Assembly (NCBI GenBank): GCA_021229015.1
Contig: CM037792.1
Coordinates: forward strand, 36,577,398 to 36,641,397
Direction of reading: 5' to 3'
Source of the DNA: Solen grandis
Taxonomy: Eukaryota > Mollusca > Bivalvia > Adapedonta > Solenidae
DNA length: 64,000 nt
In this document: in pieces, positions 1 through 26,710 of the stretch
Position numbering within the stretch: position 1 is the stretch's first letter
How the letters are laid out: the number at the start of each line of letters is the position of its first letter
Made by a program: the position numbers and the translations under genes
Notes under the pieces: model-generated
What the model was told of the DNA's origin: nothing
The model's database searches: none
What the model saw: only the letters and a program-made list of their open reading frames with translations

Positions 1-255
1 CATGTCTACTTGAGACAGATATAGTGCTGCCACACAGCAGTATCATGCTGTAGATATGTGGCATGATACCACACTCAGTCACATAATCCTGACACCGGGC
101 CAACAAGTCCTGAAACTACCATTATATGCTGAGCGCCAAGAAATGGAGCTATACCTGATTACCATTACCGTTTTTACGACAATGGTACATGTCGCGGCCG
201 GGAATCGGACTCCCGACCTCCTGATTCCGGGGTTGACACTCTTACCACAATGGTC
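1..255 (-). repeat. tRNA-derived SINE, family A, truncated by the window edge
   Basis: Shares with the other family A copies the block around TAGTGCTGCCACAC, GATACCACAC and CAGTCACAT, and ends at the right in a reverse-complement tRNA-like head (GGGAATCGGACTCCCGACC). The SINE therefore reads on the minus strand. The spurious 87-codon frame over it is not a gene. Confidence 0.75.
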
Positions 256-539
256 CTACACTTCCAGACACAAAATGAGATGCGCAAGTGTCCATAAGTG
301 TCACTGGATAGACATATGACCTTTTGCATTTGTATGTTTCATAACTCACAACAAACCATGATATAGTAACAATAATCCACATGGCAATGTTTGAGGCTTG
401 AGGTCTATGGTAACCAGATAAAAAGGTCTCCACCTTCATCTCATGCGACTTTTCTGAAAGTTAGATATGACTATCTTGGGATACTGAGACACGGCCTATA
501 ATCTGATGAATAGAAATAAAGACAGAAGATCGGAAATGT

Positions 540-602
540 TTAAATGGAGCTTAACAGCTGGATGGAATGATGGATGAACAAAGCGATAGATAGACATCGA
601 AC

Positions 603-647
<45 letters not shown>

Positions 648-875
648 GGGATGAATGGGATGGAAATTAAGAGAAACAGTAGAAAATGAATTTTTACGGG
701 AGCCGTGGTTCAGTGGTAACAACATATCTGACTGTGGATCTGAAGGATGTGGGTTCGAGCCCCGTTGGGGCGAGGCTTTTTCATTACCTTCCCTGGCACA
801 AAGTACAGATCCAACCCGAGAACCGTCGAGAGGAATTAGTATAATTTGAAAGAACGTGTTTCCCAATCGGTAGAA
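540..875 (+). repeat. tRNA-derived SINE, family B, preceded by a GA microsatellite
   Basis: (GA)n spans 606-646. From about 695 a tRNA-like head shows an A-box-like TGGTTCAGTGGTA and a B-box GGTTCGAGCCC. The SINE body follows (AAAGTACAGATCCAACCC, GAGAACCG). Related copies lie near 17990, 33718 and 42865. Confidence 0.7.
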
Positions 876-1284
876 TATAAATAGATTTAAACTAAATCAA
901 CCGTGCGAATACTACTGCATTCAGTGACTGGGGAAGAATTCTAAATTGTAAATTTGCATGGATTTCATATTTTAACCATAAGAATCTATGTGGCATTTAC
1001 TATTTGAAAGGGACATTTTTGAACGTTTCAATATTACTTTTTTTAGTTTAAATGTGACAGCTAATGTCCTATAATTACAGTATATACGGTAGAAATCTAC
1101 TTCATTTTGCGGTAGGTCGGTGGTTCTACCCGAAAGCCTCCGTGCATTCGAGGTCTTTCTCCACCAGTAATTAGCTGGACGTCGCTATATGACTGAAATA
1201 CTGTTGAAGCGATGGTAAACTCAAATAAGTCAAGTCTACTTCATTTATGTACATATATCTGTTCATAAATTATTTATAAACCGG
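876..1284. repeat. SINE family C tail and unassigned AT-rich flank
   Basis: 876-1104 shows nothing recognisable. 1105-1240 matches the tail at 50150-50290: GCGGTAGGTCGGTGGTTCTA, TCCGTGCATTCG, TAATTAGCTGG and TGACTGAAATACTGT. It is the body of a tRNA-derived SINE without its head. Confidence 0.6.
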
Positions 1285-1384
1285 NNNNNNNNNNNNNNNN
1301 NNNNNNNNNNNNNNNNNNNNNNNNNNNNNNNNNNNNNNNNNNNNNNNNNNNNNNNNNNNNNNNNNNNNNNNNNNNNNNNNNNNN
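1285..1384. other. Assembly gap, exactly 100 N
   Basis: A run of 100 unknown bases, the usual placeholder for a scaffold join of unknown size. Confidence 0.99.
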
Positions 1385-2213
1385 GCGTCCGGCGCCAACA
1401 ATTTACTTTAAACAACATCTCCTCCTTAACCACTTGGTCATATTTGATGAAATTTGCTTGGGACGTTCCTTGCATGAATCTCTACCAAAGTTGTTCAAAT
1501 GGTTCTGGTCCTTTGCATATCTGGGTAACAGGAGCTAAAAGTAGATTTTTAAAGTGAAATCTTTAAAAATCTTCTTCTCCGAAACCGCAAGGCCTAGAGC
1601 TTAGATATTTGGTGTGGCATTGTCTTATGGACCATTACCAAGTTTGTTCAAATCAAAACCCTGGGGTCAAAATTGGCCCCACCCCAGGGGTCACTTGATT
1701 TTACATTGACTTCTTTAGGAAAAAAAAATATTTTTTTTATCAGAAACCACAAGGGGTAGAGTTCAGGTATTTGATGAGTAACGTGACCTAGTGAAATCTA
1801 CCAATTTGATCAAATCATGGCTCTGGGGTCAAAATTGACCTTGTCCTATGAGTCACTTGATTTTATAGAGACTTATTAGAGCCATGACCTTCAAAGTTTA
1901 GATGGAAGGTACAGTTTTTGTGTTGAATTTAGATGATCTTGCTGTACTTCTGCATAGATTATGTATTCAGTATGACTCGTAATACAAAAATAAGCATTGA
2001 GGGCAATGTTTCTCAGGTGAGCGATTCAGGGCCATCATGGTTCTCTTGTGATGTTTTACCGTTTATCATAATTTTTTTGCGCAATGGAAAAGAAAACATG
2101 CAATGGAAATATTATTTTCTAAGTACCTCTATTAAACGCTTATATATCAAATTAAGTCATAAGATATAGTTCAAATATGTATATTATGTCATATTATGGT
2201 TGAAATTTATTTA
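1385..2213. repeat. Decayed dispersed element with an internal tandem repeat
   Basis: About 1385-1900 contains two copies of a ~190-bp unit (anchors GGGTCAAAATTG and CACTTGATTTTA). The first unit is closely related to 50840-51200 (ATATCTGGGTAACAGGAGCT versus ATATCTGGGTCACAGGAGCT). Its left part is cut by the N gap. 1900-2213 is AT-rich without recognised content. Confidence 0.55.
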
Positions 2214-2486
2214 TTAACCCTTTCCCTCATAGAGGACACAATGAAAAGACCTATGCGAACAGCATAAAACCAGATCAGCCTGCGAGTAACTCGCAGGCTG
2301 ATCAGGTTTTATGCTGTTCGCTGCTCCTCAGTGGTCTGGAAATGAGGACTTTATAATTAAATTTGGTAAGGTTTAACTGTGGTTTTCTGCAGATCAGGCT
2401 TTATGTGGTACCTAATGAGTGCGTCAAAATGAGTCTGCTGTTCACATAGGTCTTTTCATGGTGTCCTCTATGAGGGAAAGGGTTAA
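2214..2486 (+). mobile_element. Hairpin MITE, copy 1, TTAA-flanked
   Basis: Ends are TTAACCCTTTCCCTCATA and its reverse complement, with TTAA at both borders, as in piggyBac-type insertions. Inside, 2255-2321 is a near-perfect hairpin: two 32-nt arms starting GCGAACAGCATAAAACC around a TAA loop, with one mismatch. It has no coding capacity. This is the most complete of eight copies in the window. Confidence 0.85.
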
Positions 2487-2552
2487 CCAGCCAGTATCTG
2501 TGTGTGATTATGTGTTACTCACTATTGAATGGTATACTTACTTTTATTCCAG

Positions 2553-2674
2553 TGACAGCAGATGATGACTTGCGACACTCTAAGCATTTTGAAAGGATGA
2601 TAACCAGCTGGCGGATTGCCTTAATCAAGAAGGATCTTCCCTCAGCCTTCGCTGATATATTCACTGATAGATAG
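2553..2674 (+). CDS. Terminal coding exon of an unidentified gene
   Basis: A good acceptor (CTTTTATTCCAG at 2541-2552) is followed by an open frame of 39 codons plus TAG (phase 2 entry, codons from 2555). It encodes TADDDLRHSKHFERMITSWR and then IALIKKDLPSAFADIFTDR. The composition is protein-like and GC is higher than in the AT-rich flanks. AATAAA signals follow at 3051 and 3323. The exon is too short for ordinary ORF listing. I do not recognise the family. Upstream exons were not found in 1385-2552, so they probably lie beyond the gap at 1285-1384. The gene would converge tail-to-tail on PI4KB. A MITE occupies the preceding intron. Confidence 0.5.
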
Positions 2675-3414
2675 TCTTTGAAATTAAGGTTTTGGTAAAA
2701 CTAACTTAAAACTGTATTCAGTTCAATTGCAATTATCAGAGGACTAATAGGAGAAGATAATATGCTCAGATTATCGCTTGACTCGGATTCCTTTCTTGAA
2801 CTTATATTTTCTTAGCTTAGGGAACGGGCACATCTAACTTTTGCTCAAGGAAGGAACTACATGTATACCTAGAATTTTGCATAATGCTCAGACACTTCTC
2901 TGACTATCATAATTCTACTGTATTGCAATATTGTTGAACTTGCAACAACCCCAACAAATGAGGACAAGCCTAAAAAGAATTTTACCTTCAGGCCTTTTTC
3001 TTTGCTTACTATGGGTCAGGTAGTTTGACCCATTCCTTATACAAGATACAAATAAAGTACTTTTTCCTTATTTCTCAGATATATTCCATTTGACTTACAT
3101 ATTTCTGATGCTTACAGAAAAAATATGCATCTATTTCAAGGTTGACATACTTACTTAGTAATGGAATTATTAGAATACTTTGTTTGGTGACTTGAGATTT
3201 TTTTGTTTGGTTGCACATAAGATGTTGCACATGCAATTTGCAAATATTGTAAAGAAAATAGGTCATTTACATTGGTAAAAAATCTTGTTGGAATCCATAC
3301 ATAACTATGGTTGCTGCATGTAAATAAAGAAGCAGGTACAATAGTTTTGCACTATGTGTATTATTACTTTGAGCATTACCTTCTTATTATCCTGTCTTTT
3401 TTATCATAACTAGA
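2675..3414 (+). other. Putative 3' UTR and downstream flank of the orphan exon
   Basis: AT-rich, with no coding signal on either strand. It contains AATAAA at 3051-3056 and 3323-3328, which fit polyadenylation of the plus-strand exon at 2553-2674. Nothing else is recognised. Confidence 0.35.
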
Positions 3415-3670
3415 ACTGCTATTGTCATGGCGCAAATACCCCCGCATGCCGCTTTGTTACAGAGATTTTAAATGACGCGAATGAGGGTTACAGTTCATGG
3501 GCACTGCACTTCCCTTCATTGAGATCTATCCACATATGAAGTTTCATCTTGATATCTTTTATACTTTTTGAGTTATGGTCCAGACAAAAATTAAGTATGA
3601 AAATTTTCAAAGTGCAATAACTCAAAAATTATGTGACAGAAAGTTATGGTTCTTGGTCACTTCACCACCA

Positions 3671-3701
<31 letters not shown>

Positions 3702-3838
3702 AATGAGATCTATCCACATATAAGATTTTAATCTTGATATCTTTTATACTTTTTGAGGTATGGTCCAGACAAAAAAAAAAGACAGACGGCCTGCAAGACA
3801 GAAAGCTGAATCCAGTATACCCCCTTTACAAATCTTAA
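3415..3838 (+). mobile_element. Pearl-like repeat element remnant with a C29 tract
   Basis: Two copies of a core (TGAGATCTATCCACATAT, then CTTGATATCTTTTATACTTT) are separated by a 29-base C run (3671-3699). After these come a GACAGACGGCC microsatellite remnant and a unique tail. Core repeats plus a GAC/ACGG tract plus a tail is the layout of bivalve pearl elements. Confidence 0.55.
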
Positions 3839-4589
3839 TATAAAAATCACATTACATTTTGAAATGAAATATTTATGTTACATCAATATGAATCAAGCAG
3901 TGCATTCATTAACCGCTAACAATCGCTCATGTTAGCATATGGTTGCACTGTGGTTCCCTGCTTGCAGTCTATAAACTATGATACAACAGTGAAGTAGACT
4001 CCTACGTTAGTGACTGTAAACTGAAGACAGGGATGTTTTTACCTCTTGCACTAATCCGTCTGGGTGGTTCCTGGGTTGGACAAGTACTTCGTTTATTGGA
4101 TAGTCTTAAAGATTCTCTCCACTTGTTAATAATTAAGTCAATACTACAACTTAACTACAGTGCCTAATTATATAATACTAATACATTAATATCTTAATGT
4201 GTAACACATATATAAACTTTTTTGACTGCAATATAAGTCTTGTTAACTTATGTCAGTGTACACATATTTTATTTACACTTTGGAGAAAAGTATTGTTTTT
4301 AAGTCAACTATGAATGTCTTCTTGTTAGATTGCTTTGGTTGTTCAAAACAAACTTTAACATCTGTTATTGGCCAAGATCAAAAAATAAAATATTTTTTAT
4401 AAATTTGTATGGGATTGCTATTACTCTAACCAGTCTTAGATGCTGGTGTTATCTGTCCTGTCCTCAGTCTACCCACCATACCTCAGGCTAAGTTGTACAT
4501 TTTAGAATGAAGCTGTCCTTTTGAATTGGAATTCAAATCTATCATTATTTGTTTATTCTATGAACCACCTCTGGAGCAGGAGGTCTATA
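3839..4589. other. Intergenic, nothing recognised
   Basis: AT-rich sequence with stops in all frames and no repeat shared with the rest of the window. Confidence 0.6.
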
Positions 4590-4810
4590 CCCGACCGCCA
4601 GATATTAAAGTCATAAGAAAATGGTACAGATGTAGCTCTCTTGCCTGGTGCTCAGCATATAAAGGTAGTTTATGGACTGGTTGGCCCAGTGTCAGTTGTG
4701 GTATCATGCTACATGTCTACGGTGTGATACTGCTGTGTGGTAGCTCTATATTGAGTAGTCTCCAAATGACTGCTCTCGGTCAGGCCTTAAACCCAACAAA
4801 TAAACAGAAA
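4590..4810 (+). repeat. SINE family A copy, plus orientation
   Basis: This is the reverse complement of the other family A copies (TACAGATGTAGCTCTCTTGC, GGTATCATGCTACATG, GATACTGCTGTGTGGTA). The overlapping 99-codon frame is incidental. Confidence 0.7.
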
Positions 4811-5678
4811 AACAAGATTCTATGAACAGAATAATTTTATGAATTACACAACCAAGTAACTGAATAGGATTTATTCCCAATTTAAAGTGCAGTGTAGATT
4901 TTAACATGACTCCCGACTTGGTTACCTGGTTACATACTCCTCTTTTCATCAATGCAGCCAGTGTTTGATTCCAAGTCGTGTATGTCAGTTGGTGATTCCC
5001 CGTTCAGACACAAGGATTTCCTCCGACTTCCTCACACAATAATGACTACATATATGTCTATAGCCCCCTACTTCTGTGCAGTCGTGATATAAAAAAGAGA
5101 TGTAAAATAGTTTTCTACAAGAAGTATGATTATAATTCCCATTAACACAACTTGGAGAGCAACAAAAAATCCAACAAATGTTCACTTTTTATACATCTTT
5201 ATTCATGTATACATATTTCATATAAATGTTAAACCCTGCACAAGAAAAAAGCGCTCTGTGCAGACTGATGAATGTAAGTCTATGTGCAGCTGAGTAAACA
5301 ACAAACATCCGTTAAAACCCAGACAAAACATTTATATCTCTTCACATTTTGCAACCACAGATGCTCAGCACCTTGACCTTTTGAAACCCAGCTCCCACTT
5401 TCTCTTCATGCAACCATGTCAGTGCAAAATTTCTAAAATTTTAACTCGCCCTGCATAGCCCTCCCAAAATTTGAGATAGTAAACAGAAATGTTCCGATTT
5501 TTTATGTCCCGCACCACTTTTCACTGGCCAGGGCGAGCTGACGAGTGAAATTATATACCACTGCCCATCTTTTACAGCAAGTCAAGGTAACAAGTAAAAG
5601 ATGACCACTTAGTGCTGGTAACTGGAGAATAAGTGTACTGAGTTGTCTCCATTGTTTTCAATCTCAAAATTGGCTTCT
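4811..5678. other. Intergenic with one dispersed-repeat fragment
   Basis: 5440-5580 shares CCAAAATTTGAGATAGT and following words with 10990-11110 inside PI4KB intron 13, so it is a dispersed repeat of unknown type. The rest is unassigned. Confidence 0.45.
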
Positions 5679-5920
5679 TTAACCCTTTCCCTCATAGAGG
5701 AAACCATGAAAAGACCTATGCGAACAACATAAAACCAGATCAGCCTGCGAGTAATTCGCAGGCTGATCTGGTTTTATGCTGTTCGCTGCTCCTCAGTGGT
5801 CTGGAAATGAGGACTTTATAATTAAATTTGGTAAGGTTTAACTGTGGTTTTCTGCAGATCAGGCTTTATGTGGTACCTATTGAGTACGTCAGAATGAGTC
5901 TTTATGAGGGAAAGGGTTAA
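5679..5920 (+). mobile_element. Hairpin MITE, copy 2
   Basis: TTAA at both borders, the same TIRs, and a complete hairpin. The right side is shortened between the AATGAGTC and TTTATGAGGG blocks compared with copy 1. Confidence 0.85.
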
Positions 5921-7189
5921 GCAAGCTGGTTGCTTCATACAGATGGCCATTACAACAAGTTAAACTGAACTCCTTTACAAGGATATGCTAAGAGAAAGTA
6001 TGCAGTGGTGGTGAAGAGTGAACAGCTGCAAGGTTATAGTATTGATCACCTGGGATTCTGACAGTGTTTACATACACGTGACTTACACACCGTTATCACA
6101 ATAGTGTCCTTAATATGGCAGATACATAGACAAGAGAGACACACACAAACACTAATGCTACTATAAGCCATTCTGAAATGGAGCAAACAAGTATATCTAA
6201 AACCAGTCAGAAGAAAAACACAAATTCTTGGGACTCTGAAGCTATTCATATGCAGAAATTCCATAGCATATCTTAATGCTGATTATCCTATTGTTTATTT
6301 TTATAACTAATGATAAAAATCAGTCCAAGCCCTTTCTTACTATCTCTGAGATATATTTTCTTAAACCTAGAATTATTTTCATTGTCCAATATTCTATTTA
6401 TTACAAATTTGAACTCATAGAGCACTGTAAAAATTCCACATTTAATTGAATCATTTATAGAGGTGTACCTTTCAAAGTCTAGCATCCAGGACAAGGTTAC
6501 AACTTACACATATGCAAATTACTTGTACACATTTTGCCTAGCGGAAACACATCACTCTCAAAATCAATCTCAGTCACGACTTAATTGCATTGTTGACAGA
6601 AAAATATAAACCGATCATAAAACCTGCATTGCCTTTGAAGCACTGGTTGACTGAACAAGTTGCATTGCATTGGAATACATCGTTATAATTAAAAATAAAT
6701 ACATGCTTGGACAATTACTACTAATAATAAATATTGAAATACATGTAAATACGTGACAAAAACAAGTACGACACATCCATGGATCAAAACTATTCAATAT
6801 CAAAATGGGAAATTGAATAGAAGAAGCTCTTATTGGATTCAACGTACGTAACCCAGTGACCTGTGATCCATGGGTATTTATCACATCTGATTATCAAGTA
6901 TATGTAGCATAGGAAAATATTGTTCATCTAAAATACTAAAATAACATTTCAGACAATTTCCACTGATAATCCCCTCAGTAGAAAGGCGAGGCTGAATGTT
7001 TAACCAGCCACCATCTCCAAACATGAATCCTAGACCGCAAAAAAAAATGAAAAAAAAAATGAACAGATGTAGGAAGGGCTGAAAGTGAAACTGTTCCCTA
7101 TTTTCAGTTTCTGTATGCACTTAGTACAGGTTTGCCCTACACTGATGTACAAAATTAATGCCCGAATCATCCACGAAAAATGAAATTCT
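5921..7189. other. Downstream flank of PI4KB, unassigned
   Basis: AT-rich with no coding signal. Minus-strand AATAAA (TTTATT on the plus strand) occurs at 6397-6402 and 6294-6299. I found none in 7930-9866, so these are possible distal polyadenylation signals for PI4KB. Weak evidence. Confidence 0.3.
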
Positions 7190-7925
7190 CCTTTGGTTAG
7201 GAAATTTCCATAGTATCCATGGACAATCATCTCTTCCTACATTGCATGAAATGAAATGTCATACAATCCATTCAGAATGAGATCTCCATGACTGGAGATC
7301 TCCATGACTGAGGGGTATTACTATATACACCATGGACAATGACACATGTACCACACAAACAATCGAGAATGAGATATTCCAAATAATCAATGAAGAATGA
7401 GATATTCCATACAATTAGTGGAGAATGTTGTATTCCATACAATGCACGAAAAACTCGATATTTCATACCATCTATGGTAAATGAAAATTCCCATCATCTA
7501 TGAACAATAAGATATTTCATACCATTGGTGGAGAACGATATATTCCATGCTAACCATGGAGAATGGGATATTCCAACCATTGATGGAGGATGTTTTGTTC
7601 CATACTATCCATAAAGAATGAAGATATTTTATACAAACTATGGAAAATATTGACTTCCTTACCATCTATGGAAAATGAGATATCCCATAACATCCATGGA
7701 CAGAAAATGAGATATTCCATCCATGGAATACGAGATATCCCATATGCTCCATGGAAAATGAGATATTCCATACCATCCATGGATGAGATATTCCATACCA
7801 TCCATGGAAAACAATATCCCATAGGATCTATGGAAAATTAGAAAACGCATACTGTCTATGGAAAATGAGATATTCCATACGTTCCATGGAAAATGAGAAA
7901 ACCCATACCATCCATGGAATTGAGG
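7190..7925. repeat. 28-bp minisatellite with CCATGG palindromes
   Basis: About 25 diverged copies of a 28-bp unit containing GAGATATTCCATACCATCC and then ATGGAAAAT. CCATGG recurs as a palindrome, so both strands read similarly. The period is not a multiple of three and the ORFs on both strands over it are repeat artefacts (MEYLIF-type peptides). It lies 2-2.7 kb past the PI4KB stop codon and could be within a long 3' UTR. Confidence 0.85.
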
Positions 7926-9866
7926 TATTATGAAGATAAAATGAGACGGTCAGATCAAACAACTGGTCAATCTACTACCTCTCGACATATCTGTTTTAAC
8001 AGAAGCTTGTCCATTTATCATATAATCCCCTTCTTCATTTTTACTAGAGTGAATACATTCAAAAGACCTATTTTGTGACAAAGCCAAAACTACAAAAGAA
8101 TAGGAACAAAGGCTCCTGTTTCACAAGACATATCAACTCTCAACTTTCCTCAACTCTAAATGTAGAAGGCCACCTTGATTCAACACTATGAGTGGTATTG
8201 AACTTTTTGTGAAGCAGGGTGGGACAAAACTATATGCACAGTTCCTATATAGCCCCACCTCAGAAGTATAGCAATCATATTAACTGGCAGGCCTACTTTT
8301 AGAGCACTTTAGTTCTGTTTAATCCATTTTTTTTCCATACAGTCACCAGCTTTTGGCCTCTATATATATTTACTATAAATAGTATAATACTGTAATTAAG
8401 ATTCTGGTAAATACTACGGCTCTCAACCCAACATTTGGTACCAATAATAAATGATTTGGTCACATGGCACAGCTATATTACACAACTGTATTAATTTGAT
8501 GAAAAGAAATGAAGGTTAATAGAAAGTTAAGTGCAAAAAAAAAAATATTGTTAAAAAAATCAAATTATGAAAAAACATATTTCTAACCTAAAAAAAAAAG
8601 TTCCAGAAATTCAAAGGATTTCTTTCTAAAGAATCAAAGGATAGGATTATAATAATTGATGCAGTAGTCCATTTTAATATTATTTCAAGTAAATAATAAA
8701 ACACTTTTTATGAATGTAGTAATAAATGAAAAACAAAAAAGTGTGACTTGGTAGTTTCACTGTATGTCGCCAATGATGCTTCAGATAATTCAAGGCTAAT
8801 GTCTCCCTTCTAAAATTAATTGAAGGTGACATGGTCAAGAGGTGACATTCAATGACTGCAAATTTGATCCCTGCCATGGAAAAATACTTTTTCATGATCT
8901 CTAAAAGCTGTAAGTACTGGTCCAACCTAAAAACAGTCAAGAGGAATTAATACAAAAAAAAAGAGTAAAAAATTGTCTCCCATTTGACATTAAAGAGTTG
9001 ATTTAAAAATATCTACGAGGAAACTGACAACAAATAAAATGAACACAAAACTCACACATGTCAAATTTATACAATGATGGTTCTAGTGAGGATATTTACA
9101 ATTGATCATGTGTGCCCAAACAGACCATAGCCAAACGTAGCAACAACCAGTGCCTAAATATAACAGGTGCTTCGTTATATATCACAATAATTCCATGCCT
9201 CACTGCCTAGCGTCCACATAATCCTATTTTTGAAGCGCTGTTTTTCCTAATTCTTGTACCCCAATAAACAGAGAGAGAGCCCCTTCATTTCTGGGGGATA
9301 CAAGGCAAATTTTGGGATGTAAAAAAAATACATCTTCTACACAAAAATAAGCATGCTGCTTCTGTTTACAGATCAAGTCCTAAAATTTGAACATTTTCTA
9401 CCTCTGTTTATCATCTATTTATGTATAGGTCTGCAATGCAATGGCCAGTTGACGATTTTACACCAATAGTTTTGAAAATGAAAGTTAACTAGTGCTTTAT
9501 AACAATGTTTTTAGTCACGCGATTGTCTTGTCAAATATTGCATGCACTTTCATTTTTCCTGACCAATCATAACCTTTTTGTTCAAGCATTTTCACAACAC
9601 TGCCTCACAAAAAGCACCGTCACATGTTTTCCTAAACTTAAAACAACCTTCTGCATCTAAATGCATATCTACTGATTGCTCCAAACCTTCTGAGACATCC
9701 AATCATCTGGCAAGATTTTCACCATCTAATATCCAACAACCAAAACAACCATCTGTGTCCTTTCACCTATTTCCACCCCCACATTTGCAGCAAGTTAATT
9801 GCATTGATAGATCACGGTCCACCATTCTTATCACAAGTCAACAGCACAATATACACACTGCCCCGA
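7926..9866 (-). other. PI4KB 3' UTR / downstream sequence
   Basis: No exon signal was seen. The sequence directly after the stop codon should be 3' UTR, of undetermined length. Only ATTAAA-type variants were noticed on the minus strand (near 8674 and 8313). No frame here looks like a real gene. Confidence 0.4.
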
Positions 9867-24444
<14,578 letters not shown>

Positions 24445-25640
24445 AGCTTTCTCAATTCAACACAGCTACTGATGCTGCCATTGCATCATGGCCACATCAT
24501 ATAGCGACAGATCACATTTCTTCATATCTATCATTTTCTACAGATTACTGGAATGATAAAACTTACTTATTTTAATTCACCAATGCAAAAACGTTTCCTT
24601 ACTAAATATTTTTCCTTCCACAATTTTTTCTGTATTATGCCATTCCTATTTACTTTGCACACCAAAGAAAATTAAAATCCACGACTGTCACTCGGCCATC
24701 CATCCCAGAAAATTTAATAAACCTGAAAATAAAGAAAAAAAACATACATGTAGATTTTACAAACAATTTTTAAGTACTTCCTTACTTTGGATGGGAATTT
24801 AATTTCCTATCTTTATACAAGAGCATAACACACATAAGAACCTATTCCACGTTTGTCTTTTGCGCTAATCCCTGATTAAGATGACCATGGCAATACTGAC
24901 TCATCACTAATGTGATAACCACACAGACTAACAACACTCCCCAACATATGAAACTGAAAGCTATTCAGTTTTGTTTTCGCTTCACTGCTGTAATTTTATC
25001 TCTCATCCAACTCTGACAATGATACATAATACTTTTATATATGAATGAATAGTGTGTAGAGAGAGAGACAGACAGAGTATGACATGTGAGAGAAAGAGAG
25101 AGAATATGACATGTGAGAGCGAGAAAGAGAGAGAGAGAGTATGACATGTGTGAGAGAGAGAGATAAAAAGAGAGAGAGAGAATTTACTTGACTGTTCATC
25201 AATCAATAAGATCATAAGAATTTTTTCCTAAAAAATGAAAAAAATAAAATTAAGAAAAAATAGAAACCTGAATTTACAAAATTACTTACCACGACAACAA
25301 AAATACAACAATTCTTACTTTTAACAAATATCCACAGCCTTACAAGAACAGCACTAGTGCAATAATACTGAGTAAGAAAAATCTCCACTAGACAGTAACT
25401 CATAACTTATCCATGACAAGGATAAATCCCCGGGGGCAGGTATTAATGTGGACGCGGGTGTCAAGTGACCGGTCCCCACTCCAGTCGACATTCCTGCTGT
25501 TTACTCCACTGTCACGTAGTGCACATCACCTTAACAAGCACACTGACCTTTAACCTCTCACCATAATTGGGTCAAATTAGTCACTTCCCCTGTCAGTCAG
25601 TGTCACCAAATGTCAAAGGTCATTGAGTCTCTATAATCAT
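24445..25640 (-). promoter_or_regulatory. Possible PI4KB 5' leader and promoter region
   Basis: Reading the minus strand, a strong acceptor (pyrimidine-rich run ending TTTATTTTCAG, exon from 24722) lies 278 nt before the PI4KB ATG. A consensus donor CGTG|GTAAGTAA has its last exonic base at 25290. Together they suggest a two-part untranslated leader with a 567-bp intron. Just upstream, 25420-25600 is richer in GC than its surroundings and carries a CArG-like box, CCATAATTGG, near 25562. The leader part contains short upstream ATGs out of frame with PI4KB. This is inference only; no TATA box or initiator was established. 25056-25182 is an imperfect GA-rich microsatellite. Confidence 0.3.
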
Positions 25641-26710
25641 TTATTCTCTTTTTATGATCCTAGCAAAAAGAAAATATGATAATCATATTCTGAATATCAT
25701 TTTTACAATTATAAATACTTAGGATGTTAATATATATTCCATTCGTGCTAGTGAAAATCCATAACTTAATTCTCTTTGAATTTTTTGGGATGGGTAAGAA
25801 ATAATTTTAGGAATTTTACATCCCTGAATTCATTCATGTACATAAAATTCAGCACACACCTGAATGAAAATTATTTAAGGAAACAAAAGGATGAAGCGGC
25901 AGGACAACAAAATATCACCATCCCAATAAACATGGATTATGGTTGCAGACTGTCAAAACTAGGTCAATGTAAACATCCAGTGACAGTACAGATTAACCTA
26001 TTGATGCCTGGGTGGGACCCCCCCCCTATCATGTGGTCAGCATACATTTTTCACAGAGAAATATTAAGATTAACCTGTTTACTTTAGAACTGAAAGATAT
26101 TACAGGGTTTTTTCCCTTCCTTTATCAGAAGCCATTCATAGGTGTCTCCCCCTCTGATTTTTTTTTAATCTATGAAGATTTCCCCCAAAAATGTATTATA
26201 CCTTTAAGTTTTTCTTCCACCACATTTAATAAGAAAATGGTGCTTTTTCTCCCAAAATATAGCATTAAGCCCCCCCCCCCCCCCTCCCCCCTTAATTCAC
26301 CATAATCAGGGGGAAAATAGGTCAGATGCACACAGTAATTTGATTATTCACCTACATATTAACTGTAATTTAAATATAAGCATACATGTATACAGTTATT
26401 TGGATATAAGCTGCCTGCCTACATGTATATGTACCCACTTATATAATTAAGTACCTACTGTAGGCTACACATTTACTGTAAATACATACATGTATATATT
26501 TTCAATTTTTTATTATGGCAAAATGGCAGAATTCTACCGTTGACCAAATACAAAGATATAAAACAAAAATGGAATAATAATTTGAATATATGCCTACATG
26601 AAAATAGTAATTTATTCATACATGTATATAGTAATTTAATATATACCAATAGTATATAGTAATTTAATATATACCAATATGAACACAAATGTATGGTTAA
26701 ATACATACAA
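25641..26710. other. Intergenic, AT-rich with ATACATGTATA-type repeats
   Basis: No coding signal. 26340-26710 repeats short ATACATGTAT / TAGTAATTTAATATATACC motifs, a low-complexity, partly tandem stretch. A C-rich run lies at about 26270-26291. Confidence 0.5.

Noticed and set aside
690..775. Possible functional tRNA gene
   Set aside because: A- and B-box-like segments are present, but the arms do not pair as in a tRNA and the sequence continues into a SINE body.
7550..7850. Frames on both strands over 7550-7850
   Set aside because: Artefacts of the 28-bp near-palindromic minisatellite.
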